Shown: positions 53,852-63,813, numbered from the stretch's first letter. The stretch: DNA of 64,000 nucleotides from Streptomyces rishiriensis (GCF_003112535.1 NZ_BEWA01000008.1:248001-312000); one strand, 5' to 3'. Program-made: numbers and translations. Notes: generated from the letters alone by a model not told the origin.

Positions 53852-54142
53852 GCCCGTCGCCGGCGGCCCTCCCGGGCGGTGCGTTCGATGAGTGCACCCG
53901 AGCGGTGCGGGCACGGGGCGCCGGCGACGTCGTCCCGAGAAGTGCGTGAGACCTGGCCGGGACGTCGGACGACGTCCCGGCCGCCGCCATACCCGGCAAA
54001 AGACGCCCTGACGCGGACATCAGGGGCGAGTGCATGCGCACCCACGCGAAGATCGATGACTTGCCGCGATCAATAACGATCGCACTTTCGATAACACCAC
54101 TCTTGACGCACACCTGACGGCCGGGCAAGACTCCCGTCCATC

Positions 54143-54184
54143 GGTCGGCATTGTCGAACACCTACCGGCAATACGCGCTAGAGT
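54143..54184 (+). promoter_or_regulatory. glpF promoter with GylR operator
   Basis: GGTCGGCATTGTCGAAC (54143-54159) is related to the gylR operator in inverted orientation (15 of 17 positions by hand). It overlaps the -35 position of the promoter whose -10 is TAGAGT (54179-54184). The stretch 53852-54142 before it holds no gene; it has repeated ATAACgat-like words (54074-54095), perhaps further regulator contacts. Confidence 0.6.
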
Positions 54185-54288
54185 GTGACAACGCCAAAGG
54201 CCGGCATCGCTCTCACCCCCGAGGGCGCTCGAATCCCCGGTGGGACCCGGGGTTCGGCTTCCCTGGACGAAGGACAAAGGAGTCGCGG

Positions 54289-55083
54289 GTGTCCAGCTCC
54301 GACATCTTCATCGGCGAGACCATCGGTACCGCCATACTCATCCTGCTGGGCGGTGGCGTCTGCGCCGCCGTCACGCTGAAGGCCTCCAAGGCGCGCAACG
54401 CCGGTTGGCTCGCCATCACCTTCGGGTGGGGTTTCGCCGTTCTGACGGCTGTCTACACCTCGGCCCCCCTCTCCGGGGCCCACCTCAACCCGGCGGTCAC
54501 CCTCGCACTCGCGATCAAGGACGACGACTGGAGCAACGTTCCGGTCTACTGGGCGGGACAGCTGCTCGGCGCCGCCATCGGCGCGGCCCTGGTCTGGGTC
54601 GCCTACTACGGCCAGTTCCACGCGCACCTGACCGACCGCGAGATCGTCGGCGGTCCGGGCGCGCAGGCCACCAAGGCCAAGGCCGTCGAGGCGCAGGAAG
54701 CGGGCGCCGGCCCGGTTCTGGGCGTCTTCTCCACCGGTCCGGAGATCCGGGTCGTCTGGCAGAACCTCGCCACGGAGATCATCGGCACCGTCGTGCTGGT
54801 GCTCGCCGTCCTCACGCAGGGCCTGAACGACAAGGGCAACGGCCTGGGCAACCTGGGCGCGCTGATCACCGCGCTCGTGGTCGTCTCGATCGGCCTCTCG
54901 CTCGGCGGTCCGACCGGGTACGCGATCAACCCGGCCCGTGACCTCGGTCCCCGCATCGTGCACGCCCTCCTGCCCCTGCCCAACAAGGGCGGCTCCGACT
55001 GGAGCTACGCCTGGATCCCGGTGGTCGGCCCGCTGATCGGCGGCGCGATCGCTGCAGGCATCTACAACGTCGCTTTTGCTTGA
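54289..55083 (+). CDS. glpF: Glycerol uptake facilitator (aquaglyceroporin)
   Basis: The 264-residue MIP-family channel has both NPA motifs ([27 protein letters not shown]; the second has Asp after Arg as in glycerol channels) and six hydrophobic segments. It admits glycerol for GlpK. GTG 54289 has an AAAGGAG site. It is the first gene of the gyl operon, 74 bases before glpK; it corresponds to S. coelicolor gylC. Confidence 0.94.
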   Translation: MSSSDIFIGETIGTAILILLGGGVCAAVTLKASKARNAGWLAITFGWGFAVLTAVYTSAPLSGAHLNPAVTLALAIKDDDWSNVPVYWAGQLLGAAIGAALVWVAYYGQFHAHLTDREIVGGPGAQATKAKAVEAQEAGAGPVLGVFSTGPEIRVVWQNLATEIIGTVVLVLAVLTQGLNDKGNGLGNLGALITALVVVSIGLSLGGPTGYAINPARDLGPRIVHALLPLPNKGGSDWSYAWIPVVGPLIGGAIAAGIYNVAFA

Positions 55084-55157
55084 GAGCACCAGGTGCACCG
55101 CGTAGTCAGCAGCGCCGTACAGACAGCCCCCTCTCCACGGAACCCCAGGAGCACACC

Positions 55158-56696
55158 GTGACCGACGCGCACACCGCCGGCCCCTTCATCGCCGCCATCG
55201 ACCAGGGCACCACCTCCTCCCGCTGCATCGTCTTCGACCGCGACGGCCGGATCGTCTCCGTCGACCAGAAGGAGCACGAGCAGATCTTCCCGAAGCCGGG
55301 CTGGGTCGAGCACGACGCCACCGAGATCTGGACCAACGTCCAGGAGGTCGTCGCCGGAGCCATCGAGAAGGCCGGCATCACCCGCGACGACATCAAGGCC
55401 ATCGGCATCACCAACCAGCGTGAGACCACGCTGCTGTGGGACAAGAACACCGGTGAGCCCGTCCACAACGCCATCGTCTGGCAGGACACCCGCACCGACG
55501 CCCTGTGCCGCGAGCTCGGCCGCAACGTCGGCCAGGACCGCTTCCGCCGCGAGACCGGCCTTCCGCTGGCCTCGTACTTCGCCGGCCCCAAGGCGCGCTG
55601 GCTGCTCGACAACGTCGAGGGTCTGCGCGAGCGCGCCGAGGCGGGCGACATCCTCTTCGGCACCATGGACACCTGGGTCATCTGGAACCTGACCGGCGGC
55701 GTCGACGGCGGCAAGCACTACACCGACGTCACCAACGCCTCCCGCACCATGCTGATGAACCTGCACACCCTGGAGTGGGACGAGAAGATCGCCGAGTCCA
55801 TCGGCGTGCCGCTGTCGATGCTCCCGGAGATCCGCTCCTCGGCCGAGGTGTACGGCGAGGTCACCGGCGGCCGCCTGGGCGAGCTGCTCGGCGGCATCCC
55901 GGTCGCCTCCGCGCTCGGCGACCAGCAGGCCGCCCTGTTCGGTCAGACCTGTTTCGCCGAGGGCGAGGCCAAGTCGACGTACGGCACCGGCACGTTCATG
56001 CTGATGAACACCGGCGAGAAGATCATCAACTCCTACTCGGGCCTGCTGACCACGGTCGGCTACCGCATCGGCGACGACAAGCCGGTGTACGCCCTGGAGG
56101 GCTCGATCGCCGTCACCGGTTCGCTGGTGCAGTGGATGCGCGACCAGATGGGCCTGATCTCCACCGCCGCCGAGATCGAGACGCTCGCGCTCTCCGTCGA
56201 GGACAACGGCGGCGCGTACTTCGTGCCGGCCTTCTCCGGTCTGTTCGCCCCGTACTGGCGCTCCGACGCCCGCGGTGTGATCGCCGGCCTCACCCGGTAC
56301 GTCACCAAGGCGCACCTCGCGCGCGCCGTCCTGGAGGCCACGGCCTGGCAGACCCGGGAGATCACCGACGCCATGACGAAGGACTCCGGCGTCGAGCTCG
56401 CGGCCCTCAAGGTCGACGGCGGCATGACCTCCAACAACCTGCTGATGCAGACCCTCTCGGACTTCGTGGACGCCCCCGTGGTGCGCCCGATGGTCGCCGA
56501 GACCACCTGCCTCGGCGCCGCCTACGCCGCCGGCCTCGCCGTCGGCTTCTGGACCAGCACCGACGACCTGCGCGCCAACTGGCGGCGGGCCGCCGAGTGG
56601 ACCCCCCGCATGGACGCGGACACCCGCGACCGTGAGTACAAGAGCTGGCTCAAGGCCGTCGAGCGGACCATGGGCTGGCTCGAGGACGAGGAGTAA
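55158..56696 (+). CDS. glpK: Glycerol kinase
   Basis: This 512-residue FGGY-family kinase phosphorylates glycerol to glycerol-3-phosphate. It contains [26 protein letters not shown]-like [17 protein letters not shown], and the ATP-side [11 protein letters not shown] and [17 protein letters not shown] 55158 follows AGGAG. It is between glpF and glpD (gap eight bases to glpD), so the three genes form one transcript under GylR. Confidence 0.96.
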   Translation: MTDAHTAGPFIAAIDQGTTSSRCIVFDRDGRIVSVDQKEHEQIFPKPGWVEHDATEIWTNVQEVVAGAIEKAGITRDDIKAIGITNQRETTLLWDKNTGEPVHNAIVWQDTRTDALCRELGRNVGQDRFRRETGLPLASYFAGPKARWLLDNVEGLRERAEAGDILFGTMDTWVIWNLTGGVDGGKHYTDVTNASRTMLMNLHTLEWDEKIAESIGVPLSMLPEIRSSAEVYGEVTGGRLGELLGGIPVASALGDQQAALFGQTCFAEGEAKSTYGTGTFMLMNTGEKIINSYSGLLTTVGYRIGDDKPVYALEGSIAVTGSLVQWMRDQMGLISTAAEIETLALSVEDNGGAYFVPAFSGLFAPYWRSDARGVIAGLTRYVTKAHLARAVLEATAWQTREITDAMTKDSGVELAALKVDGGMTSNNLLMQTLSDFVDAPVVRPMVAETTCLGAAYAAGLAVGFWTSTDDLRANWRRAAEWTPRMDADTRDREYKSWLKAVERTMGWLEDEE

Positions 56697-56704
56697 GACC
56701 CGAA

Positions 56705-58321
56705 ATGACCAGTCAGCCCACCCTGCAGTCCGTGCCTGCCCTGGGGACGCACCCGGCGTCCGGCTCCAACCCGAGCCGCGCCGAGACCCGGGAGCAGCTC
56801 TCCAAGGCGTCGTACGACCTTCTCGTGATCGGCGGCGGCATTCTGGGCATCTCCACCGCCTGGCACGCCGCGCAGTCCGGCCTCAGGGTGGCTCTGGTCG
56901 ACGCCGGCGACTTCGCCGGCGCCACCTCCTCCGCCTCCTCCAAGCTGCTCCACGGCGGTCTGCGCTACCTGCAGACCGGCGCGGTGAAGCTGGTGGCGGA
57001 GAACCACTTCGAGCGCCGTGCGGTCTCCCGTCAGGTGGCCCCCCACCTGGCGAACCCGCTCACGTTCTACCTCCCCGTGTACAAGGGCGGGCCGCACGGC
57101 GCGGCGAAGCTCGGGGCGGGCGTCTTCGCCTACTCCGCGCTGTCGGCGTTCGGCGACGGCGTCGGTCACCTCCTGTCCCCGGCCAAGGCCGCGCAGGACG
57201 TGCCCGAGCTGCGCACCGACAACCTCAAGGCCGTGGCCGTGTACGGCGACGACCAGATGAACGACGCGCGCATGGCGCTGATGACGGTCCGCGCGGCCGT
57301 CGAGGCGGGTGCGGTGGTCCTCAACCACGCCGAGGTGTCGGGCCTGCGCTTCACCAAGGGCCGGGTCACGGGCGCCGAGCTGCGCGACCGACTCTCGGGG
57401 GACGAGTTCGGCGTCGACGCCCGCCTGGTGCTGAACGCCACCGGTCCGTGGGTCGACCACCTGCGCAAGATGGAGGACCCCAACGCGGCGCCGTCCATCC
57501 GCCTGTCCAAGGGCGCGCACCTGGTGCTGAAGCGCACCGCGCCCTGGCGGGCCGCGCTCGCGACGCCCATCGACAAGTACCGCATCACCTTCGCCCTCCC
57601 CTGGGAGGACATGCTGCTGCTCGGCACCACGGACGAGGAGTACGAGGGCGACCCGGCGGACGTCGCGGTCACCGAGAAGGACACCGCGCAGATACTCGAC
57701 GAGGCCGCGTTCTCCATCCGCGACCAGCAGCTCGACCGTGACCTGATCACCTACGCCTTCGCGGGTCTGCGCGTGCTGCCGGGCGGACCGGGGAGCACGG
57801 CGAAGGCCAAGCGCGAGACCGTGGTGACGGAGGGCCGGGGCGGCATGCTGTCCGTCGCGGGCGGCAAGTGGACGACGTTCCGGCACATCGGCCGGACGGT
57901 CATGCAGAAGCTGGAGGCGCTGCCGGGCCACCCGCTGGGCGACGACTTCGAGCCGATCTCCTCGCTGCCGAGGAAGCTGCCGCTGCCCGGCGTCGCCAAC
58001 CCGCGCGCGATCGCCCACCGGCTGTTGGTCGACAACCCGGCGCCCGGCCCGCGCATGGCGGCCGACACCGCCAAGCACCTGGCCACCCACTACGGCTCGC
58101 TCGCCTTCGACATCGCGCGGCTGGCGAACGAGGACCCCTCGCTGCGCGAGCGGGTCCACCCGGACGCGCCCGAGATCTGGGCGCAGGTCGTCTACGCCCG
58201 TGACAACGAGTGGGCCGAGACGGCGGACGACGTGCTGCGCCGCCGCACGACGCTGACGATCCGCGGTCTGGCCACGGACGACGTCCGCGCCAGGGTGCAG
58301 GACCTGCTCGACAAGAAGTAG
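56705..58321 (+). CDS. glpD: Glycerol-3-phosphate dehydrogenase (FAD)
   Basis: This 538-residue flavoenzyme at the membrane oxidises glycerol-3-phosphate to dihydroxyacetone phosphate. The FAD motif is DLLVIGGGILGISTAWHAAQ, followed by SSKLLHGGLRYLQTG and, near residue 300, the active-site segment ALPWEDMLLLGTTDEEYEG. The C-terminal domain is complete. It ends the gyl operon; a strong hairpin lies about 105 bases downstream. Confidence 0.95.
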   Translation: MTSQPTLQSVPALGTHPASGSNPSRAETREQLSKASYDLLVIGGGILGISTAWHAAQSGLRVALVDAGDFAGATSSASSKLLHGGLRYLQTGAVKLVAENHFERRAVSRQVAPHLANPLTFYLPVYKGGPHGAAKLGAGVFAYSALSAFGDGVGHLLSPAKAAQDVPELRTDNLKAVAVYGDDQMNDARMALMTVRAAVEAGAVVLNHAEVSGLRFTKGRVTGAELRDRLSGDEFGVDARLVLNATGPWVDHLRKMEDPNAAPSIRLSKGAHLVLKRTAPWRAALATPIDKYRITFALPWEDMLLLGTTDEEYEGDPADVAVTEKDTAQILDEAAFSIRDQQLDRDLITYAFAGLRVLPGGPGSTAKAKRETVVTEGRGGMLSVAGGKWTTFRHIGRTVMQKLEALPGHPLGDDFEPISSLPRKLPLPGVANPRAIAHRLLVDNPAPGPRMAADTAKHLATHYGSLAFDIARLANEDPSLRERVHPDAPEIWAQVVYARDNEWAETADDVLRRRTTLTIRGLATDDVRARVQDLLDKK

Positions 58322-58425
58322 GTCCGCCGCGGGACACCCCGTCCGCACGACGAGACCCTCCGCCGGCCCCACTCCCCTGACCGGGGCCGGCGGGGACGGC
58401 CCCACCGTACCGGGGCCGGAACCGG

Positions 58426-58463
58426 GAAAGGGGCGGCTCCACCCCTATGGAGCCGCCCCTTTC
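58426..58463. terminator. Hairpin terminator of the glycerol operon
   Basis: GAAAGGGGCGGCTCC and its exact complement (15 bp) enclose an eight-base loop ACCCCTAT. The stem begins 105 bases after glpD and faces the mtnK stop on the other side, so it can serve both directions. Confidence 0.85.
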
Positions 58464-58664
58464 GCATGCCCCTTCCGCATGCCGGTCCCCACCCTCGCGG
58501 TCCGGGCGCCGTCGCCCGGTGCTTGCCCGCAGACGTGGACGTCGGTCACGTGGGTTCCGCCGAACCGGCGGCGCTGCGCGAGGCCTTCGCGCTGGACGGC
58601 GGCGGGGAGCCCACGCTCGGCCGGGCGGCCGGCAGGGAGCGGTCGGACGCGGTGGCGAGACCGC
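58464..58664. other. Short intergenic stretch before mtnK stop
   Basis: About 200 bases between the terminator and the mtnK stop. A plus-strand frame across it reads somewhat protein-like (VGSAEPAALREAFALDGG) but has no start signal or recognisable family, and continues antisense into mtnK. I see no gene. Confidence 0.45.
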
Positions 58665-59837
58665 TCAGCCGAGCGACGCCACCACCGCCTCCACCGCCCG
58701 GACGTCGGTCAACTCCTCGCGCCGCACGATCAGTTCACGTCCCAGCAGCAGCGCGCGGCGGGAGGCGGGGACCGGGTCGGGCAGGGTCGTCAGGTCGGTG
58801 AGATGGGCGAAGCCGATGACGCGGCGGACGATCTCGGCTCCGGCGTAGCCGACGGAGTCGGTCCAGACACGGCGCAGGAAGCGGTCGAGGTAGGCGTCGT
58901 CGAAGAAGGCGTCGACGCGGGCCGGCCACAGCCGGCGGAACTCGGCCTCGAACGCCTGCCAGGAGAGGTGGAGTTGGTCGGCGTGGTCGGACAACGTGCC
59001 GAGCGCGCGGGCCCGTTCCGCCGAGACCAGGGTGTTCGCCCAGTACAGGCCGAGGTCGTAGCCGACGGGGCCGACGAAGGAGAACTCGGGGTCGAAGACC
59101 CGGACGACGGGGGCGCCCCCGCGGGAGCCGACCATGACGCTGCCGGTGTGCAGGTCGCCGTGCAGAAGGGCCTGGGCGCCGGTCATGAAGGTGTGGCGGA
59201 GGTCGGCGACCTCGGTGCGCAGACGGGCGTCGGCGCGGAAGGCGGCGGCCAGGTCGTCGAGGCCGGGGTGCCAGTGGTTGTGCTCGTGCTCGAGGTAGGG
59301 CTCGGACAGCACCACATCCTCGGTGATCTTGCACAGCTCAGGGCTGACGGAGGCCGCGATCAGCGCCTTGCGCTCGGCTGAGGGCATGCCGAAGTCGCTG
59401 GTGGCGAAGGAGAACTGGGCGACGAACTCGCCGATCCGCGCCGAGGTCCCGGGGCCGTAGGGCGCGCCCTCGTTGAGGAGGGTGCGCAGGACCCGGAGGT
59501 CGGACATGTCCTCCATGACGAGGGCGTGGTTCTCGGGATCGTAGCCGTGCACCGCCGGGATCTTGTCGGGGGCGACCCTGGCGACCTGCTGGTAGGCGCG
59601 GGCCTCGGCGTCGGCGCGGTCGGGGCTCATGGGCCAGGAGGGGCCCGCGACGCGGACCCAGGGCAGGGCCTGCTTGACGGCGAGGCTGCGGGTTCCGTCG
59701 GCGGAGGAGGCGAGGAACACCCGGTTCATGTTGCCGTCCGACACCTCGCGGACGTGGATGTCCGCGAGGTCGTCCCAGTGGCCCCGCTCTCGCAGGTACG
59801 CGGGGATGTCGTCGGTCTCCAGGATGCGGTAGCCCAT
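58665..59837 (-). CDS. mtnK: S-methyl-5-thioribose kinase
   Basis: This 390-residue aminoglycoside-phosphotransferase-fold kinase resembles MtnK, which phosphorylates 5-methylthioribose, the first step of the methionine salvage route from that sugar. Marks include VSDGNMNRVFLAS, LLHGDLHTGSVMV (catalytic loop), VFDPEFSFVGPVGYDLG (metal-binding Asp) and the C-terminal LTDLTTLPD. ATG 59837 lies 15 bases after the ABC permease, so it belongs to the transporter operon. No other salvage gene (mtnA, mtnB) is in the window. Confidence 0.88.
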   Translation of the reverse strand: MGYRILETDDIPAYLRERGHWDDLADIHVREVSDGNMNRVFLASSADGTRSLAVKQALPWVRVAGPSWPMSPDRADAEARAYQQVARVAPDKIPAVHGYDPENHALVMEDMSDLRVLRTLLNEGAPYGPGTSARIGEFVAQFSFATSDFGMPSAERKALIAASVSPELCKITEDVVLSEPYLEHEHNHWHPGLDDLAAAFRADARLRTEVADLRHTFMTGAQALLHGDLHTGSVMVGSRGGAPVVRVFDPEFSFVGPVGYDLGLYWANTLVSAERARALGTLSDHADQLHLSWQAFEAEFRRLWPARVDAFFDDAYLDRFLRRVWTDSVGYAGAEIVRRVIGFAHLTDLTTLPDPVPASRRALLLGRELIVRREELTDVRAVEAVVASLG

Positions 59838-59852
59838 GGTCGGTGAACTCCC

Positions 59853-60899
59853 TTATGCGGTACGGCGCTTGGACAGGGTGAAGCTGAAGACCAGGGCGAG
59901 GATGAGCACGGCGCCCTCGACGACGTCCTGGGTGTAGTACGGCAGGCCCTTGATGGTCAGGCCGGTGGTGATGACGCCGATGAGCACCGCGCCGAGGGCT
60001 GTGCCCCACACGTTGGGGCGGCCGCGGCCCAGGACGGACGTGCCGACGAGCGCCACGGCCACCGCCTCGAGCAGCTGGGAGGCGCCGGCCGAGACGTCGC
60101 CCTGGCCGATCCTGGACGCCAGGATGAGGCCGCCGACGGAGGCGAGGACGCCGGAGACGACGTAGGCGAGGGCGCGGTGGGCGCCCACGCGGATGCCGGC
60201 CAGCCGGGAGGCCTCGGGGTTGGCGCCGATGGCGTACAGGACGCGGCCCCAGCGGGTGCGGGCGAGGAAGACCCAGGCGGCGACCGTCAGGCCGCCGAAG
60301 ATCAGCACGGAGATCGGCACGCCGAGGACCGTGCCGCGGTCGATCTTCAGGAAGCCCTCGGTGAATCTGCCGGGCGCGGTCGACCCGTCGGACATGGTCA
60401 TGCCCGGGGTGATGGACTGGCCGTCGACGAGGATGAGTTTGCCGCCCTGGATGACGAACATCGTGCCGAGCGTGGCGAGCATGTCGGGGATCTTCAGGAC
60501 GACGATCAGCAGCGCGTTGAGCAGGCCCGCGACCGCGCCGGCCGCCAGGACGGCGAGGATCGCGACCGTGCCGACCTGGTTGAGGACGACCATGGTCTGT
60601 GCGGCGACGGAGACGCCCAGTCCGGCGACCGCGCCGACGGACATGTCCATTCCGCCGACGGCCATGGTGAACGTGACGCCCAGGCCGAGGATGGCGGCGA
60701 CGGACACGTAGCGCAGGGTGTCGAGGAGAGTCGCCGACTCGCGGAAGGAGCCCTCGCTCAGCGCGAAGTACAGGAACAGCGCGACCGTCACGAAGATGAA
60801 GCCGTACTTGATGACGGCGTTCTGGACGCGCACGGCGGCGGAGGTCGCCGGCGGGAGCGCCGCCTGGGTGGGGACCTCGGTGCTCTGGGTGGTGGTCAT
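59853..60899 (-). CDS. Sugar ABC transporter permease (RbsC-like)
   Basis: The 348-residue membrane protein has eight to ten hydrophobic segments and motifs AVGGMDMSVGAVAGLGVSVA, YAIGANPEASRLAGIRV and ASRIGQGDVSAGASQLLEAVA typical of ribose/monosaccharide permeases. With the upstream ATPase and binding protein it would import a pentose-like solute; methylthioribose is inferred from mtnK. It starts at ATG 60899, 34 bases after the ATPase gene. Confidence 0.9.
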   Translation of the reverse strand: MTTTQSTEVPTQAALPPATSAAVRVQNAVIKYGFIFVTVALFLYFALSEGSFRESATLLDTLRYVSVAAILGLGVTFTMAVGGMDMSVGAVAGLGVSVAAQTMVVLNQVGTVAILAVLAAGAVAGLLNALLIVVLKIPDMLATLGTMFVIQGGKLILVDGQSITPGMTMSDGSTAPGRFTEGFLKIDRGTVLGVPISVLIFGGLTVAAWVFLARTRWGRVLYAIGANPEASRLAGIRVGAHRALAYVVSGVLASVGGLILASRIGQGDVSAGASQLLEAVAVALVGTSVLGRGRPNVWGTALGAVLIGVITTGLTIKGLPYYTQDVVEGAVLILALVFSFTLSKRRTA

Positions 60900-60933
60900 G
60901 GCGTTCTTCCCGGGCCTTCGTGGGGAGCCGGCG

Positions 60934-62493
60934 TCACACGGACGCCGAGATGGTCTGGATCACGCGGTCGCGCTCCGCGTCTTCGCCGTACGCGTCGAGG
61001 TGGACCTCGCCGCCCGCGAGGACGACGACCCGGTCGGCGACCTCCAGGACCTCGTCGACGTCCGCGGACAGCACGAGGACGGCCGCGCCTTCGGCGGCCA
61101 GGGCGCGGGCCCGGCGGCCGATGTCGCGCCGGGCGCCGATGTCCACGCCTCGGAACGGCTCGTCCAGGATGAGGACGCGCGGGGTGGCGGCGAGCCAGCG
61201 GCCGACGACGACCTTCTGCTGGTTGCCGCCGGACAGCTCCTCGACGGTGCTGTGCTCGTCCCGGGCGACGACGCCCAGGGCGCCGATCGTGTCGCGGCCG
61301 AGGGCGTCCTCGCGGGAGCGGCTCACCAGCCCGCCCCTGGACAGGGACTTCAGGAACGGCAGCGAGACGTTGCGGGCGACCGACCAGCCGGGTACGAGGG
61401 CGTCGGTGTGCCGGTCCTCGGGCACCAGGTGGACGCCGGCCCGGATGGCGTCGGCGGGGCGACGGGGCGCGTAGGCGGCCCCGTCCAGTTCGACGGCGCC
61501 CGCGGGGAAGGGCTCGGCGCCGAACAGACCGCGGGCCAGCTCGGTCTTGCCCGCGCCCAGCAGGCCGACGACGCCGGTGACCTCGCCCGCGCGCAGGTCG
61601 AGGTCGAGCGGTGCGCGGCCCGCGAAGAGCCGCACTCCGCGCAGGGAGAGCAGGGTCTCTCCCCGGACGCCCGCACGGACCGGCCGGGCGGTCGTGGCCT
61701 CCTGCGCCTGGGCCAGCATGGCGCGCAGGGCCGCGTCCCAGTCGAAGGGCCTGGCCTGGTCGTCGGTGAGGAGACCGTCGCGCAGGACGACCAGCCGGTC
61801 GGCGAGCGCGTCGATCTCGCCGAGCCGGTGGGAGACGTAGAGCACGGCGATGCCGTCCTCGCGCATCCTCGCGACGAGCGCGAACAGCCGCTTCGCCTCG
61901 GCGGCGGAGAGCGCCGAGGTGGGCTCGTCGAGGACGAGGAGCCGGGGGCGGGTCGCCAGCGCACGGGCCAGGATGAGCAACTGCCGGTCGGAGATGCCCA
62001 GTTCGGTGACGTCCCGCTTCAGCACCGCGTCGCTCCAGTCCAGGCCGAGGCCCGCCTGGATCTCACGGGCGCGGGCCAGCGTGGCGCGGCCGCTGACGAA
62101 CGGGTTGCCGCGCCGCTGCGCGAGTTCCTCGAACACGAGGTTCTCGGCGACGCTGAGACCGGGCACGACGCCCTCGCCGATCCGCTGGTGCACCGTCTGG
62201 ATGCCCAACCGGCGGGCGGCGAGCGGGGAGTCGAGGACGACGGGTGCGCCGTCCACGCGGATCCGGCCGCCGTGGCCGGGGTGGACGCCAGAGAGGATCT
62301 TGATCAGGGTCGACTTGCCGGCGCCGTTCGCGCCGAGCAGCGCGACCACGCTGCCCGGTGCGATGTCGAGCGAGACGGAGGCGAGGACCGTCCTGCCGCC
62401 GAACGCCATGCTGACGTCGGCGAGCGTGACGGCCGGGGCCGGCCCGGCGGGCTCCGCCAAGTCGACGGGTTCGGCGGGCTCAGTGGGCGACAT
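60934..62493 (-). CDS. Sugar ABC transporter ATP-binding protein (RbsA/MglA-type, two domains)
   Basis: The 519-residue protein contains two ATPase domains. The first (about 25-250) has VALLGANGAGKSTLIKIL and LLVLDEPTSALSAAEAKRL. The second (about 280-510) has VVGLLGAGKTELARGLFG and LSGGNQQKVVVGRWL with DEPFRGVDIGARRDI. This fused layout is normal for monosaccharide importers. ATG 62493 overlaps the stop of the binding-protein gene by 14 bases. Confidence 0.93.
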   Translation of the reverse strand: MSPTEPAEPVDLAEPAGPAPAVTLADVSMAFGGRTVLASVSLDIAPGSVVALLGANGAGKSTLIKILSGVHPGHGGRIRVDGAPVVLDSPLAARRLGIQTVHQRIGEGVVPGLSVAENLVFEELAQRRGNPFVSGRATLARAREIQAGLGLDWSDAVLKRDVTELGISDRQLLILARALATRPRLLVLDEPTSALSAAEAKRLFALVARMREDGIAVLYVSHRLGEIDALADRLVVLRDGLLTDDQARPFDWDAALRAMLAQAQEATTARPVRAGVRGETLLSLRGVRLFAGRAPLDLDLRAGEVTGVVGLLGAGKTELARGLFGAEPFPAGAVELDGAAYAPRRPADAIRAGVHLVPEDRHTDALVPGWSVARNVSLPFLKSLSRGGLVSRSREDALGRDTIGALGVVARDEHSTVEELSGGNQQKVVVGRWLAATPRVLILDEPFRGVDIGARRDIGRRARALAAEGAAVLVLSADVDEVLEVADRVVVLAGGEVHLDAYGEDAERDRVIQTISASV

Positions 62494-63577
62494 TCGGGAT
62501 CCAGTCCGCGGTGGAGACCTGCGAGAGGTTCAGCGCGGGCAGCGCCTGCCGCAGCTGGTCCATGTTCGCGATCTTCTTCTCCCGCAGGAAGTCCTGCGTG
62601 ATGGCGACGGCCGGGAACTCCACGGACGTCCTGCCGAGTCGGCCGGCCAGCTCCAGGGCGGTGGTGCGCACGACGGCCGCGCCGACGGCGGACGGGTCGG
62701 TGCCCGCGGTCGCGACCCAGGGGCTGTCCGCCGCGGTCATCTGCTGGATGTCGGCGTTGGAGACGTCCGCGCCGAACACCTTCACCCTGTCCTGCAGCTT
62801 CTTGTTCTGCACGGCGAGCACGGCGCCCTTGGCGAGTTCGTCGTAGGGCGCGAAGACGCCGGTGACGTCGGAGTGCTGGGTGAGCGCGGCGGAGACCAGG
62901 GGAACGTTGTCGGTGGCCGTGGAGTCGGTGACCTTGCCGACCTTGAACTGCTGCTTCCAGGCCTCGGCGGTCACCGTGGACTTCCAGACGGCGTCGCGCT
63001 TGTCGAGGGCCGCGTAGCCGGCGACGTTGACGTAGCCGACCCTGGCGTTCTTCCCGACCTGACCGGCCATCACGTCGAGGACGGCCTTGGCCATGCTCGC
63101 GTCGTCCTGCTCCGTGGACACGACCCCCTTGGTGGGGGTGTCGACGTCGTAGACGACGACCTTGACGCCCTTCTTCACGGCCTTGTCGATCTCCGGCTGG
63201 ATGGTGGCCGGGAACCCGTGGTCGATGATGATCGCCTTCGCGCCGGAGTTGATCGCCGAGGACAGGTCGGTGGCCTGCTTGGCGTTGTCGGCCTGGGCGT
63301 CGTACACGGTCAGGTCGATGCCGAGGGCCTTGGCCTGGGCCTTCGCTCCGTTGCCCCACTGCTCGAAGTAGTCGCCGGCGCCACTCTGCCGCACCAGGGC
63401 GACCTTGACCGGGCCCGCGCCGAACGGTGCGGGCTTCTTGCCGGTGGCCGCGGCGGCCGGGGCCGCGGTGTCGGCCGTGCCCGTGGAGGCGTCGGAGGAC
63501 TGGGAGCAGCCCGACAGGACGAGGGCGGAGACGGAGGCCAGGGAGAGCGCGGCGAGAGGCAGACGGGCACGGGACAT
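62480..63577 (-). CDS. Sugar ABC transporter substrate-binding lipoprotein (RbsB-like)
   Basis: The 365-residue lipoprotein (lipobox LSGC, Cys about 26) is a type 1 periplasmic binding protein: KVALVRQSGAGDYFEQWGNGA, AIIIDHGFPATIQPEIDKAV and GVFAPYDELAKGAVLAVQNK. The ligand site for a pentose-like compound is plausible. ATG 63577 has a GGAG site; the frame further upstream runs over the leader. It begins the operon, 164 bases after the leader peptide stop. Confidence 0.9.
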   Translation of the reverse strand: MSRARLPLAALSLASVSALVLSGCSQSSDASTGTADTAAPAAAATGKKPAPFGAGPVKVALVRQSGAGDYFEQWGNGAKAQAKALGIDLTVYDAQADNAKQATDLSSAINSGAKAIIIDHGFPATIQPEIDKAVKKGVKVVVYDVDTPTKGVVSTEQDDASMAKAVLDVMAGQVGKNARVGYVNVAGYAALDKRDAVWKSTVTAEAWKQQFKVGKVTDSTATDNVPLVSAALTQHSDVTGVFAPYDELAKGAVLAVQNKKLQDRVKVFGADVSNADIQQMTAADSPWVATAGTDPSAVGAAVVRTTALELAGRLGRTSVEFPAVAITQDFLREKKIANMDQLRQALPALNLSQVSTADWIPNVAH

Positions 63578-63741
63578 GGAGAGCTCCAGGTACGGGGCGG
63601 TGCGAAGCGGAGGGGCACGAGAGCGTGCGGGCAGGCGCGGGGGCCGAGAAGGTGCGCGACCGGAGCGAGGGGCGAGAACGAGCCACGGCGGGGTGGCGGA
63701 CAACGCCCGGGGAACGGGGGCGCGTCGGGCTCCGGGAGGGG

Positions 63742-63813
63742 TCAGCGACAGCTGGCCGTGGTCGACCGGAGCAGGTCCACGTACAGCCGCCGCACGAGCA
63801 GCAGCGTCTTCAT
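63742..63813 (-). CDS. Cysteine-containing leader peptide
   Basis: A 23-codon frame, ATG 63813 to TGA 63742, encodes a peptide whose last 16 residues are RRLYVDLLRSTTASCR. It matches the pattern RRxVDLLRxxSAxCR of the short putative leader peptides found before many actinobacterial sulfur-compound transport genes. The Cys is next to last. No ribosome-binding site precedes it; a promoter (63820-63849) places the transcript start near the ATG. It lies 164 bases before the binding-protein gene. A role in cysteine-responsive attenuation is inferred. Confidence 0.7.
   Translation of the reverse strand: MKTLLLVRRLYVDLLRSTTASCR

Noticed and set aside
58466-58801. Plus-strand frame between glpD and mtnK
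   Set aside because: Some segments look protein-like, but there is no start signal, and most of it is antisense to mtnK.
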